Assembly (NCBI GenBank): GCA_013368375.1 | Contig: JAACJP010000013.1 | Coordinates: 558,001-622,000 of the forward strand | Reading direction: 5' to 3' | Source: Tricholomella constricta | Lineage: Eukaryota > Basidiomycota > Agaricomycetes > Agaricales > Lyophyllaceae | Length of the DNA: 64,000 bases | Shown: in pieces, positions 34,239 through 45,514 of the stretch | Layout of the letters: every line of letters starts with the position of its first letter | Position numbering within the stretch: position 1 is the first letter of the stretch | The notes under the pieces: model-generated | The model's database searches: none | What the model was told of the DNA's origin: nothing | The model's input: the letters and a program-made list of their open reading frames with translations, nothing else | Made by a program: the position numbers and the translations under genes

Positions 34239-34942
34239 TCAGCATGTGCGCATGGCGGCGACGTACTCTGGAGTCTCCCGACGAATGAAAAGCAAATCGA
34301 TAGCAGCGGAGAAAGCAGCGAATGCCAGACCACCGCCAACAGCGGCCTTGGGCCCCGAGTTACGCGCCAGGACGCCACCTGCAAAGAAACCCGACGCGAC
34401 AGAGTTGTAGATGTCGTTTTTAGCACGATACTTAAAGGCAAGAACGACGTAAGGAATTTGAGAAGAAGAAAGGAAAAAAGCAACGGGACGCACCGACTCG
34501 ATCACACATTCTATGCCAGCGAACAAGGCGCCGACCTTCCCGAAACCTCTCCCACTTGTCCACATACCCCTTCCCATGTCCCTGAGCACCTCTCTCGCTT
34601 TTTGTGTCGTCTTCATCCCCGCTTGTGTCTGTTGCCGTAGTAGCGGGTCCTCATATGCAAACGAAGCGGACATGAGCGAGAAGAACGCTCCAATACCAAA
34701 GCCTATTGCACAGTTAGATTTCAAGAGCGTTTCAGGATGCTTAATACAGAAAACTCACCAGCACCGCCAGCCAGAACTGTTTTCGCCGCGCAAGACTCCA
34801 TGGCCATTGCGGCATAACCCTCCCATTTTTTCGTCTGCTGGATTGCAGCTCGATCCTCCTCAGTAAAGCCAGGCGGTAATGGCTCTTTTCCTGGAGCATA
34901 AATAGGGACAGCACAAGGATAGCTTGGGGAACCACCGTTCAT
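34239..34942 (-). CDS. TIM22: Mitochondrial inner-membrane translocase subunit Tim22
   Basis: Three exons on the minus strand, 34759..34942, 34494..34702 and 34239..34430; 194 residues. Tim22 forms the twin-pore channel that inserts carrier proteins into the mitochondrial inner membrane. Landmarks: [38 protein letters not shown] (TM1), [26 protein letters not shown] (TM2), [19 protein letters not shown] (TM3) and [21 protein letters not shown] (TM4), which match the Tim17/22/23 fold and specifically the Tim22 motifs 'ECVIE..RAKNDI.N'. The second intron is 63 nt without an in-frame stop, so a read-through form with 21 extra residues after ECVIES would stay open; splicing is preferred because the conserved block is contiguous only when it is removed. 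ATG 34942 is the first in frame. Confidence 0.93.
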
Positions 34943-36834
34943 CGCCGTCCACAACACGGATTACCAGACTGAACATTGCCGAGGCACGAAATTTCTTGCC
35001 GTTATATTTGGTGCTGCTTGGCTGGGCCTTCCCCATCAACGCCGCCTTGTGTTTCCTGTTAGTATTCGCCAGGACAGCGCATCCCAAACTAACGCCCAAG
35101 GGCTCACCTATATCAATCAGTGGAGATCCTCGACAACCCTCTTATCGTCAAACATCGAGCGGCTTTGTGACAAGCTTTCGGTTTTGATTCTGGAACAGTG
35201 TTTGTGCCCTCAGCCTATCAATTGCCCCTCATCAGTAGAAGAATTTGCGTTCTCGCCACCTCGCTTGCTTTCGGAACGCGATCTCCATTCAATCTCTGAG
35301 GGCACTGGAGAAATTGCTCTTTCCTTACGTCGGGTTTGTCTCTGTATCCGCCAATCATGCCAAATGAGAGCTATGCTTTGTACATCCCAGCTTCGACTAG
35401 CGCCTGATCTTCGTCCATCGCTCTTCCAGTCTCTCTGTTGTGCGCTTTCGTTTCGATCTCGGTATTCAGCCCAAGGTCAGCGATAACAGATGTTCAAAAA
35501 AAGATCGGCAAGGCGCCTTCACTTGACACTATTCTAAACACGGATCCACCCATTTCCACATGTTCTCTCCAAATCTGACTCCTTACGGTTCGAATGGATA
35601 TCGTCCGGATTTCGTTCGCGAATTCTGACTTTCCATTTACCCTGCTCATCAATGTCTGGTCAAACCTCTCTTATATCTATCTTGATGGCATATTCTTGGT
35701 CAATCAACGCAGTCACATCAAGTGGCACATCTAGCTGCCTGCCGAATATGTTCATATTCGTGCATCGTCGTCAGGTCTACACCTGGCTTCAACGACGCGA
35801 CATGACAGCTTCGAATAAGTCTGCATGTCGCCTTCTGATTCTGTCGGAGGCTCAACCAATTGATCAGGACATAGCTCGCGATTCACTCGCAGGAAGAACT
35901 TGTCACTTTCATTGGATGGTCACCACCCTCAATCGAAAAGCTTTAGTTGCGAGCCTAACTGGAACTGCTCACACATCTTTGAGGAAGCTCACGCGTATAA
36001 TTCATCACGTACTCATTTTTGGGTTACTGGTTACTGCTCTTGTCGCCGCTGGCCGTCCATCTACTGTCAAGCCTCGACTGATGTTTTCTCACTGCGTCTC
36101 CTCCCCCTTCCTTTTCCCCGCCCCCTTCCCTGTACTCTTCGAAGCCATCGTCGCAGATAATTTTGCTGTAAATTCACCACTGTAAATTCTGCTGTATCAA
36201 CGAATGAAATCTTATATTCCCGCTTCAACGACCCCTTGTTCCCTCCGCCACTCCATTCGTCGCCCGGCACAACTTTTGTTCAATATCCAATTCAGAAAGT
36301 GCAAAGGTCCCATCACGTTGGTACGCTGCCATCCAGCATTAGACCGCCTCAGTCATCTACCGAAGTTTTTTCTCACATCTGGCACAGGAGCCGGTGGAAT
36401 TCGTTCTTTGCTAACCTCCAGTGGCGTGCGGATCATGGTTTCCAGTTACGCGTAGTGCACCGCAACATCGGCAGCAACGGCCAACTGAAGCTCCGTTCTG
36501 CTGTGTAGATTTTCATTTATTTTTCATCCGATAGTACCCCAGACCCCATCGCCTTGTAGTCTAGTCGCATGCGGTCTTGTACAGCTTTGAATTTTGATGA
36601 GCCGGAGAACAATGGCCGGGCAGGGCACAAGCTTTGTTGAATTTGATTTCATGACGGCATGAAAGGCAAACAAGGATTTCTTTGCAACCACGTTTTCTCC
36701 ATTGCTCTCCATCCAGGCAGCTGCTCGGCTTTCGCAAGCTCCACAGCTTCAAGTCGCTCTTTATCTCTTTTAACGACCTTCTCTTGCCCCATAACGTCCT
36801 TCTCTTCAATTCATAGCGCGAGCTTGTCGACGAC
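34943..36834 (+). other. Unresolved gene-like region
   Basis: Several long plus-strand frames occur: 35049-35486 (145 codons, with SSNIERLCDKLSVLILEQC), 35652-36185 (177 codons) and a frame ending at 36508 that reads HIWHRSRWNSFFANLQWRA and then QLRVVHRNIGSNGQLKLRSAV before a stop. They look more coding-like than random, and potential splice sites exist (for example GCT|gtaaat at about 36171 with aattcag|AAA at about 36296), but I could not link them into one phase or match a family. It may be a lineage-specific gene or a decayed one. The 5' end overlaps the upstream region of TIM22, and the 3' end runs into the CSC1 promoter. Confidence 0.3.
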
Positions 36835-39800
36835 ATGTCAGGCATTACGGATGAAGCTGGAAAGCTCATTAGTGATAACTCCCGGACGCTGGCGCCCGCG
36901 GCAGTGGGATCTCAGGTGGCGTTGATGAGTATTATTTCTGTGAGTAGGAGTCGTATGAGCCTTGTAATTGGTGCTTAATTGAGTGAGGTTCTTAGTTGGT
37001 GACAATACTTGCTTTCAACCTCCTACGGCCGAAGAACAAAGTAGGATTCCCTCGACCTCGTCAGCATTCAATCTCATGCTTTGCGAACTAGATTATATAT
37101 GAGCCGAAAGTCAAATACCACGTTGGAAACAAACCTCCACCTCGGATATCAGGCTCCCTCTTCGGCTGGCTTCCTCCCCTCTTGCACACAAAGGAACCAG
37201 AGTTGCTCGATAAAATTGGCCTCGACGCCGTCGTCTTCCTTCGATTCAACCGCCTCATGCGCTGGTTGTTCACTGGCATCGCGGGCCTGGCATGCGCCGT
37301 CCTCATTCCCATCAACGTTACCTACAACCTCCGAAATGTCCCATTAAAGAAAAGAGACATTCTCAGCATGTTGACCATTCGAGATGTTGGAGGTGACCTG
37401 CTCTACGCGCACGTTGCAGTCACATACCTCATCACTCTGATGATCATTTGGTTTGTTCATATCCATTGGAGGGAAATGATCAGGCTGCGGCACACATGGT
37501 TCCGCTCTCCGGAGTACCTCGAGTCTTTCTACGCTCGGACACTCACAGTTTTGCGCGTTCCGAAGAAGAACCAAACTGACGAAGGACTCAAAGCCATCTT
37601 CGACTCTACGAAGGTACCCTATCCGACGACGAGTGTGCACATCGGCCGCAAAGTCGGAAAACTACCGGAGTTGATCGAGTATCACAATGCCACTGTCCGG
37701 GAATTCGAAGGTGTTCTTGTCAAATACCTCAAAGGTGGAAAGCTTGGTCGCAAGCGTCCAATGATTCGAGTTGGTGGAACCTGTGGTCTTGGAGGCATGA
37801 AGAAAGATGCGATCGAACACTATACGTGAGTATTATCTCAGCCTGTTTCTGCAGTTGACACGAAATTTAACCCCGTCCTCGTCCCTTGTAGCGCGAAACT
37901 GCAGCGTACTGAAGGTGCCATCGAAGAATATCGCCGGCAAATCGACACTCGTAAAGCGGAGAATTATGGCTTTGCCAGCATGGCTGCTGTTCCTTATGCA
38001 CATGTGGTCGCCAAGATTCTCAGAGGCAAACATCCCAGAGGCACAAAAATTGAACTTGCCCCAAATCCTAAGGACATTGTGTGTTTGATGTTCCACACCT
38101 GCGTCCTGACATCGACATCTGACCATTATGATGGTAGATTTGGGAGAATATGAACAAGTCCGAGGGAGAATTAGCTCGCAAAAAGGCCATTGGCTTCGTG
38201 TGGCTCGCTGCTGTTTGTTTCTTTAACACCGTGCCTCTCTTCATCATTTCAATCCTCGCCAATCTTGAATCGGTATGTCCGAAAAATTGTTGTCTTCTTA
38301 CGCCTGATCTTAATCCTAAACGTTACGCCATTCTAGCTCCGAGTATACGTTCCATTCCTCGACAAGTGGGCCGACGCATCCCCGAGCTCCTTTGCGTTTA
38401 TTTCTGGTGTTCTGCCACCAACGGTTTCAGGCCTTTTCGGTTTCTTTCTTCCTATCATCATGCGATGGTTGACTCAGGTAAGCAGACAGTGGTTCTACGG
38501 CGAGCTTTTCTTTGATGACATACCAGTACATGGGAGCCTTGACACACTCCAAGCTGGACCGAGCAGTCATAGCTCGTTACTATACCTTCTTGGTGATCAG
38601 TCAACTTGTCATCTTCACTCTGATCGGTGTCATCTTCAGTCAGTGGCACCGTTACCTGTGGCTTTTACGTCGTGCTGAACAATTTCTTACAGATTCAGTG
38701 AGAGAGATTATAGAACAGATTGGGCAGAAAGCAAGCTTCTCTGAGATTGTTGATAACTTGCACAGTAAGTAGACAAACACCTTTTTTTAAAGGAAATTAC
38801 CGACGACGCGTATCCAGAGCTCCCCGCAACGGTTCACCGAACCTATATTAATCAAGCGTCATATTGGTTGACTTATTTCCCGTAAGTTCATCCCCTCACT
38901 CGAATACGCCGATGCACATATGGTACATCCAGACTTCGAGGCTTCCTTGTTATCTTCGATTTGGCACAGATCATCAACTTGATTTGGATATCGTTCAAGA
39001 CCCGGTTCGTGGCTTGTCAAACTCGCAACTTTTTCCTTCGACTGAAAGCATCCACAGCGCTTTTGGCAGAACACCTCGTGACATCAGGGAGTGGACGCAA
39101 CCTCCTGACTTTCAATATGCTATCTACTAGTACGTTTTCTTTTTCATGCGGCTCCCACAATATGCTGTTTCTGACTGATATTCATAAGTTCGAACATTGT
39201 AAGCTGCAATTCAATCCTGGCCATTCCTTTTTGACTTACTCATCTCATTGAATTTCAGTTATTCATGGGTGCTGTTGGGTTGGTCTTTGCCCCTCTGGCT
39301 CCGCTCGTCGCCGTCGCTGCCGCGATCGTATTCTGGATAGGATCTTGGGTGTACAAGTACCAACTCATGTTTGTCTTCATATCGAAGGTCGAGTCCGGCG
39401 GTGTATGTAACATTCCCAATTCCCTTCGGTTCGCACTTACTTTCTTTGTATAGCGTCTTTGGAATGTGGCAATCAATCGATTGCTATTCTCCGTTCTGTT
39501 GATGCAATTCTTAATGGTCCTCAGTACGTTTATGAGCCGAATCCGAACGTTCATTTCATTGATTACCAAATAGCCATTGGTCTTCAGTATCGTTTCAGGT
39601 CACTACAGTGGCTCTCGACGACACCGCCGATACTCTTCATCGTGGCATACAAAATCTACATCAACCGTGTCTACCTTCCCGCTTTCCAATATTTCATTCC
39701 TACGGATGAAGAGATTAGGCTCGCTCGAGTCTATTCTGAACGTGCCGATGCGCGGGGCAACAGGCTCGGAAGACGTTTCGGCCATCCTGCACTTCATGCC

Positions 39801-40617
39801 GATCTGTTCACTCCGATGTTGCACGCAAAGATGATGCCACTATTGAGTCAGGTCTACCAAGGAAAGATTGGCAAAGACGAAGCCAAATTGGATGAGTATG
39901 GTGGGCAGAAGCTGGAGGCGCAGGTCGTCCCCGGCGGTATCAAGATCGCTGCCGTTACCCAGGTAGGCTCACTCTTTTCTTGAATAATGGGCAGATCCTG
40001 ACATAGAACGACCTTAGAATGATTTGGAATACGATCCGGCACTTTACCAACGTGATAGAGGAGAACTGGACTGGGACGCGCGATCGGTGGCATCGACTGT
40101 CATGTTCGATGGACCTGACTCTCTGAATTCGCAACACCATGGAAGCTCGTCCTCTATCTCGAAACTCCCTGGATATGATCGTTATCTAAACGGTGGACCT
40201 CGGCATCCCCCCTATCAATCCGACATCGAGCTCGCGAAAATGGACTCGATGCAGGAGCCATTGCTCAGCCCGCGTTCGTTCAATTATCATCAACAGCAAC
40301 AGGCATTTTCTTCGCAACAATCCCTGAGTCTCTCGATACCACCATCGTTGCACCAAGAGCCTCTCGGAACCAGTAGAGAGGCACCCACCCATCGACCTCA
40401 GGAAAGGAGTTACTCACCATACCCCTCAGAACAAAGTCCAGCGTATTCTCCCGGACAATCCCCCGAACCTCAATACCAACCCTATCAACAGGTGCCCGTG
40501 TATTCGCCAGCACAACAATATCCGCCTACACGACAGCCTTCGCCATTCGCGCACCATTCTCGGCAAAGTAGCAACAACCTCAATAACATGGCAGGTAGAG
40601 GCAGTCATAGAGGTTAA
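36835..40617 (+). CDS. CSC1/OSCA/TMEM63-type (DUF221) stress-gated cation channel
   Basis: Sixteen exons: 36835..36939, 36996..37040, 37092..37825, 37892..38078, 38138..38272, 38337..38477, 38527..38638, 38693..38764, 38818..38881, 38933..39004, 39058..39129, 39189..39198, 39259..39402, 39454..39523, 39574..39962 and 40018..40617; 983 residues. Members are calcium-permeable channels opened by osmotic or mechanical stress in the plasma membrane or endomembranes. Order: N-terminal helix (VALMSIISLVTILAFNLL), FGWLPPLLHTKEPELLDKIGLDA, TM helices, the long cytosolic loop with RAENYGF-like and YAHVVAKILRGKHP segments, GFVWLAAVCFFNTVPLF, GVLPPTVSGLFGFFLPI, TYINQASYWLTYFP, GRTPRDIREWTQPPDF and PPILFIVAYKIYI, then FGHPALHADLFTPMLHAKM and LEYDPALYQRDRGE. 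A Gln/Pro/Ser-rich tail of about 150 residues follows. Exon 12 is 10 nt. Confidence 0.94.
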
Positions 40618-41038
40618 TCTTCAATCACATTACAGTAACATTACGCTATATTTTCTTGCATTGCTGGGTACTCGTTGTTTCATCCTACTCGTTCTGCGTC
40701 ATCTCTCCACTTCCTCACATTGACTGCTGATTTAGTCGGGAGTACCGCTCAATGGACCATGTATTGTACTGAGACTAGATTTATATGCTATGATATTTTG
40801 ACGCTCACGATCAACTGCAACGCTAAGGTCCTCTGCATCGCGGCACGATATCACACAACCAGATAATTGAGACTAAAAAGTGTCTGCTTACGAGCAGGAA
40901 CAAATACACGACGTTACGTGATGTGTAACAGAGAGATGCCTTAGACTAACTAAGGCCGAAGGGGAGGCAAAGTGTTCGATGGGGGAAAAGGGTGTCGAGC
41001 AATCCGGTGTTCGATCAGTTTTAGACGTCGAGGATAAA
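40618..41038. other. Convergent 3' flank
   Basis: No gene recognised between the CSC1-type gene and the minus-strand SAP-like gene. Confidence 0.5.
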
Positions 41039-42994
41039 TCAAGCGAGCCGCTTAGACACAGCGCGCGTCGATCGGCGGACAGGCCTCGAGGGGGACATAA
41101 TCACAGGTCCACCCACAGGAGCCTGTGGGGCATGAAAGTACTCCTCTCGCTGCATGCGCTGCGCCAAGGCCATATCGCCGCTGACTTGTCTCGTCCGCCG
41201 GTCAGGGGACTCGTCCTCGGGATGCACTTCGAATCTGTCGCCCCCAAGCTCGCGAAGCATCTCCTCGATCTCGGCAGGAGTCATCTTGCCTTTGCCTTTT
41301 TTGATGCGCCTTTGAGTGGGGGAGGACGCGGGAGTGTTCTCCTCCCCGGGCGATGCGGCTTCTAAGCGTGCCACTGGGCGGTACCTCGACGCGTCGTCGA
41401 GACTTTCTTCTTCCTCCCGGCGACGTTTCATGGCCTTGGTACCATTTGGCGCGGGTTGCCTAAGAGATCTGTGAGTCATAGAGGAACGGCTAATCGAAGG
41501 GTTTGAAAACGGACATCGCAATTTCAAGTGCGCCACCGTCCGTCAAATGCGTGGAAAGTCCGACGCGAGGTGCATTATCCCTAAAACTGTATTGGCGACT
41601 CGGGTAGATGATAGGATAAAGAGCCACATACTTAGATAGAGGAGCGAGGTCGCCCCCAGGCTCTTGCGATCGAGTGTGGCCGCCCCGGATGCCCTCTACA
41701 TGATCGGTAAGCCCTTGAGACGCTTGCGAATTTCGCTCCTCGCCGAACGATTCCGCTCTTGAATAAGGTTAGGCTCAAACAAAGACTGAAAGATGATAGA
41801 AGTTACGCACTGATAGGCCTCGTCCTTGCGCTGAAGCACACGCTGCGCAACGGTTGGGAGGGTTGAGGTCAAATCTTGAGCACTGCGATCTCGTGTAAGC
41901 ATATTATAGGATGGAGAGGAGCACACTTACGTGGACCTGGATGTTGCTTTTCTCCTGATCTCCCTCTCACTTTCCTCACTGCCGCGAAAGTGATGTCAGT
42001 TGCACAGGTTCAATAGACAAGAGCAAGTCGACTTACTAATTTTGAATCATTTCATCGTCACTGCTATTGATTTCCATCGCTTGCTCGTTCTCCAAGCCAG
42101 TATAAAAGCGGATGTTGCTGTCCCAGATATCTTTGTACGTCCAACCTGAGGATATTCGCCTCCAGTACGGCACAAACGTCTCTAGGCGCTGTCTTCTGGC
42201 CCTCTCCGCCCTGACACTTGCGCGCAGGTCCTCGGCTTTGCCACGCAGCTTAGAGGCGACGGCGCGTAAGGCGGAAATTTGATTCAAGGTCACTTTGTCC
42301 CGTTCGTTGGCGTGGGACATGATTTCTACTACATCCTCGAGGACGTCAGACGGAGCCTCGGGCTCAGGAGTATTTGCCATTGAGCTCTCCGGTGTGCCGA
42401 GTGATACCCGATGCGAAGTCGATGAGCTTGGGTACTGAAGTTCCATATTCTCAGGAGTACGCTGTCCGGAATGAGGCGCATCACCGGAACGGGAGTTTCG
42501 TTCGAGATCACAATCATCGTGGACGGCACAATCGTTGCCTGATAGACTGGTCAGAAGCAGTCTGATGACTGTACATGTAGAACTTACCATCAGTATTGAG
42601 ATTGTTAGAGTTGTTCGCCGGCAGGCTGCTGTGTAAAACAGCTGCAAGCTTTGCGATCTGCTTCGCCCTTGCTTTCGACTTCGGGGATTTACGCGATGCA
42701 GGCGATGGTTGCTTCCCAGGAGACTGGGGCGAGCGCTTAGGGGGAGACGATCTGTGAAAATAAGGTCAAATAGTTGGCCACCAGAATCGCTGGATCCAAC
42801 TTACGTTCTCTGACGCTGGCGTTCAAGGAGGAGTTTAATGATAATGTTGGATTTGAGGTTGGCCTTGATGTTGTTTTCCTTGCGAAGGCAAGTTTAGTCC
42901 GGAGCAAGATAATCAGTAGATTCTGACAAGGGGATACCTTTGCAAGCTTCTGCAAGTGTAGTCGTCCCAACGCTCGAAGAGATGGAGCATCCAT
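41039..42994 (-). CDS. Nuclear-type protein with N-terminal SAP-like motif (A)
   Basis: Nine exons on the minus strand: 42938..42994, 42805..42878, 42588..42751, 42037..42538, 41931..41978, 41811..41882, 41632..41757, 41515..41580 and 41039..41459; 509 residues. Residues 5-40 (SLRALGRLHLQKLAKE, then IKANLKSNIIIKLLLE) resemble a SAP helix-turn-helix that binds DNA. Basic Ser-Pro repeats follow (SPPKRSPQSPGKQPSP), possible nuclear-localisation and kinase sites, then a coiled coil (ASKLRGKAEDLRASVRAERARRQR) and VPYWRRISSGWTYKDIWDS. The tail has KRRREEEESLDD, TPAEIEEMLRELGGDRFEVHP and VRRSTRAVSKRLA. The fourth exon reaches an apparent stop (TAG), but reading TA|gtaagt as a donor continues the frame through five more exons to 41039. 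Alternative: two adjacent genes split near 41.6 kb. Function unknown. It is divergent from a related gene at 43472. Confidence 0.6.
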
Positions 42995-43471
42995 GATAGA
43001 GAGTATGGAAGATGAGAGTAGGTGGTTAAGGTGATTGAGCACGCGAGTCTGTTTTCTAGCTAGGCGGCTGAGTCAGGCTGGCCAGCTTGTTTATAGTTTA
43101 GGAGGACAATGGGAGTTGGCCAGAGGCCAAAGCTATATGTAATTTCTGATATCAGTATTGTTCAGCTTCTGGAAAATCCCTGTTAAGAAGATAAGACATA
43201 GATAGTGAGCGTGCTGGCCCACTTGTGGGTTGGTTACTTGTACTGATAAGATAATAAGATGGATTACAAGTCGTAAACAGGTCGCTCTTGTCCTTGGATG
43301 GTAATGTGGCGGATTCGAAGCCTTAATTGGGACATAAATGATCGCGATCATATGGGCTATTGCTTGGCTGTGCTATTGTTCGCCGCTTTGGCCACATGGA
43401 ATACAACTACATCAACCGAAACAGTTACTATGTTTCTTATCCCAGCCACTACCATCGTGACCCCACTGAGT
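42995..43471. promoter_or_regulatory. Bidirectional upstream region of the SAP-like pair
   Basis: This 477-bp segment separates the two divergent starts. GATA-type words occur (gataagataataagatgg at about 43246-43263). No gene is recognised inside it. Confidence 0.45.
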
Positions 43472-44543
43472 ATGGATCGAAGTGCACTCGTTGAACTAAA
43501 GCGATCTGTCCTCCAGGAACTAGCCAAGGCAAGTATAACGTTCCTTTCAGCTCTATCTTGGCTCACAACAGTATGCAGAGCGAGGGATTGAGAGCGAACG
43601 AAAAAAGCTCGAAGATTATTGACCTTCTTCTTGCTAAGCATCCGAATGGTGTTCCCAGGTTAGCTTCACATCTTGATATCCTCCTTGCCCCTGACGCCAA
43701 TGTCGGCACAGACCATCTGCCACAAAGGAAAAACCAAAGAGTAAACAGTCAAATATAATCAAGGTAGAGTCCACAGAACTCGAACCCCGCACTCAGTCAA
43801 GTAAGTGGCATCTGTACGACGACAACGCATCTCGGCCTGATAATCGACTTCAGAGAGACAGAGAACCGACGCTGGTCCAGAATCTAATCGCCTCTCTTCT
43901 TCTGCCACACCTCCTCGCTCCACGAGAGTCACAGCCGATTGGGTCGAAACGGTGGCTACCGCAAGAGTGGAGTCGCCTTCTGCTCATTCCGACGCGTCAC
44001 GGCCGCGCAGGCCTCCTCATCCCCCGGGTTATAAAGACGTACGCTTCGTCAGGCGCGAGATGGTCCGTCATATCAATAGCGCGGTCGGCATACGCGCCGA
44101 TCTGGACGAGAGCGAAGTGCTATTGAAGAATGCTGTATTGGTTTACAACGACGCCACGGTCGAATACAGGGAAATGGCTGTTATTCGCCGTGAGCTGGAA
44201 CATAGCCTCGTCGCGCGGTTCAAGAATGAACGAATGATCTGGGACGGGACACAAAATATGGCTAACGAAGAGGACAGGGAGCGCTGGGAAGCCTTTGTTA
44301 AAGGTACAGAGGTATCCAAAGTGCAGAGGAAGGAGGAAGCTAAGAGGAAGAAACTCGAAATGTGGCAGGCTAGAGAAGAGCAAAGTCGCCAAGAACAGGC
44401 AGCCCGGTATGGTTTGACGATCTTTTATGGTCCTTTCTTTGCTGATGCGCGAACGCAGGCAGGAAACACCAGCTGAAGTTGTACAAGATATGCCCGAGAT
44501 TCCTACTGGCTCGAAACGAAGACGGTCCGCCGATGCCGAGTAA
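43472..44543 (+). CDS. Nuclear-type protein with N-terminal SAP-like motif (B)
   Basis: Five exons: 43472..43528, 43579..43658, 43712..43800, 43854..44406 and 44459..44543; 287 residues. The first exon has the same length (57 nt, 19 codons) and the same ending (ELAK|) as exon 1 of the divergent gene at 42994. The joined motif reads ALVELKRSVLQELAK, then SEGLRANEKSSKIIDLLLA, again SAP-like. A basic Pro/Ser-rich linker precedes a helical region (RADLDESEVLLKNAVLVYND, EYREMAVIRRELEHSLVA) and a charged coiled coil (QRKEEAKRKKLEMWQAREEQ). It ends GSKRRRSADAE, a likely nuclear signal. The first intron uses a GC donor (AAG|gcaagt). The last intron replaces a read-through ending with a basic tail. 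Partners and function are unknown; both genes may encode chromatin or kinetochore-associated proteins (weak inference). Confidence 0.65.
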
Positions 44544-44660
44544 AGCCATCGTGGAAGGGTGTATTAAATATATTTTTGGGACTTTGTTGTGTATTTTCTT
44601 GGTACAGAGGACTTGGTTGTTGGCAATACCAGCACAACAGTGGCAATGTATTTGCTCAGC

Positions 44661-45295
44661 TCAATTCACGTATTTTAGCAACCAAGCGCATAGTGACTTT
44701 TTACCTAGATTCATCGCACATGAATTGAGAATAATATTATGGAATAGAAGAACTCCCTCTACGGCCAAGCAATCGTTCGCGTCGTTGGGCGACACACAAT
44801 TTCCGGAAAGTGACGGGATGCCGACGATTGCGAGGACGATGGCAAGCCCTTGTGTCGCCTACAAAAAGCGATTGAACTGGCGTTATTGGCGGCGTTTTTA
44901 GATACAAGGCCATAGTATTGGACTGTGGCATCGAAATTGGCGAATGCATAACTACAGGTGCCGACACACAACGTGGTCAGTGTGAGAGGAGCCGCAAAAA
45001 AGTCGTCGGCTAGTTTCGAAGGTTTTATCGTGTTCAATGTCTGGCTTGAAGGGCTAAATTGTGGGCATACCTTGCAATTGGTTCAGGCCAATCGTCAGGT
45101 CATGACAATCGGAGAGTATCGGCTGTGCGAGATCGGTGTCGCAGCTGATAGAACCGCACTTGACAGTTTTGCGTCTGGTAAGATTCGCTGGTGCTGAGAT
45201 ATACAGACTGTGTCGGAGGTCTGCGAGACTAGGGCATGATCTCGTGATGACTTTGAGGCGAGGAGAGTCAATGTGAGTATCATAAGGAGCTGCAT
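44661..45295 (-). CDS. Small secreted Cys-containing protein 1
   Basis: Four exons on the minus strand: 45209..45295, 45071..45158, 44906..45009 and 44661..44858; 158 residues. It starts with a signal peptide (MQLLMILTLTLLASKS). The mature part carries spaced cysteines: CGSISCDTDLAQPILSDCHD, then LTLTTLCVGTCSYAFAN, then LSGNCVSPNDANDCLAV. A pattern of early C-x4-C, a CxxxC in a hydrophobic strand and a late C-x8-C is known to me from agaricomycete small secreted proteins, but I cannot name the family. The model depends on choosing introns that preserve the cysteine pattern (45159-45208, 45010-45070 and 44859-44905); retaining the last intron gives a different, Cys-poor ending. A second secreted-type gene lies just upstream on the same strand. 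Confidence 0.55.
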
Positions 45296-45514
45296 CGTGG
45301 TTGAAAAATAGACAGTTCGCTTTTGGGAAAGCTGATGCGATTTTATGATAGAGGATGAATTATCACTACTCCAGGTAAGTAACCATCATAGACAGAAGTA
45401 TGCCTGCCGCATCAGTCGAAATGATCCTTCGAGTTGAGCTAGTCTCGCTAGAGGTTACTGGGCATTGCCATGTAAGTGAACATGGCACAACCTCGCTAGA
45501 AATGAGCGGAGGTC

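Noticed and set aside
34239..34724. TIM22 with the 63-nt segment 34431-34493 translated
   Set aside because: It would insert 21 residues between ECVIES and YRAKNDIYN, which are contiguous in Tim22; the segment has a gtgcgt donor, a pyrimidine tract and a tttaag acceptor.
41039..41536. Separate short gene for the C-terminal part of SAP-like protein A
   Set aside because: The frame continues upstream through phase-consistent introns (41460-41514, 41581-41631) into the preceding exons, so one gene is simpler; the split remains a stated alternative.
42036..42038. TAG stop ending SAP-like protein A at ...MIQN
   Set aside because: TA|gtaagt forms a strong donor and the following exon (41931-41978) continues with acidic and basic residues in phase.
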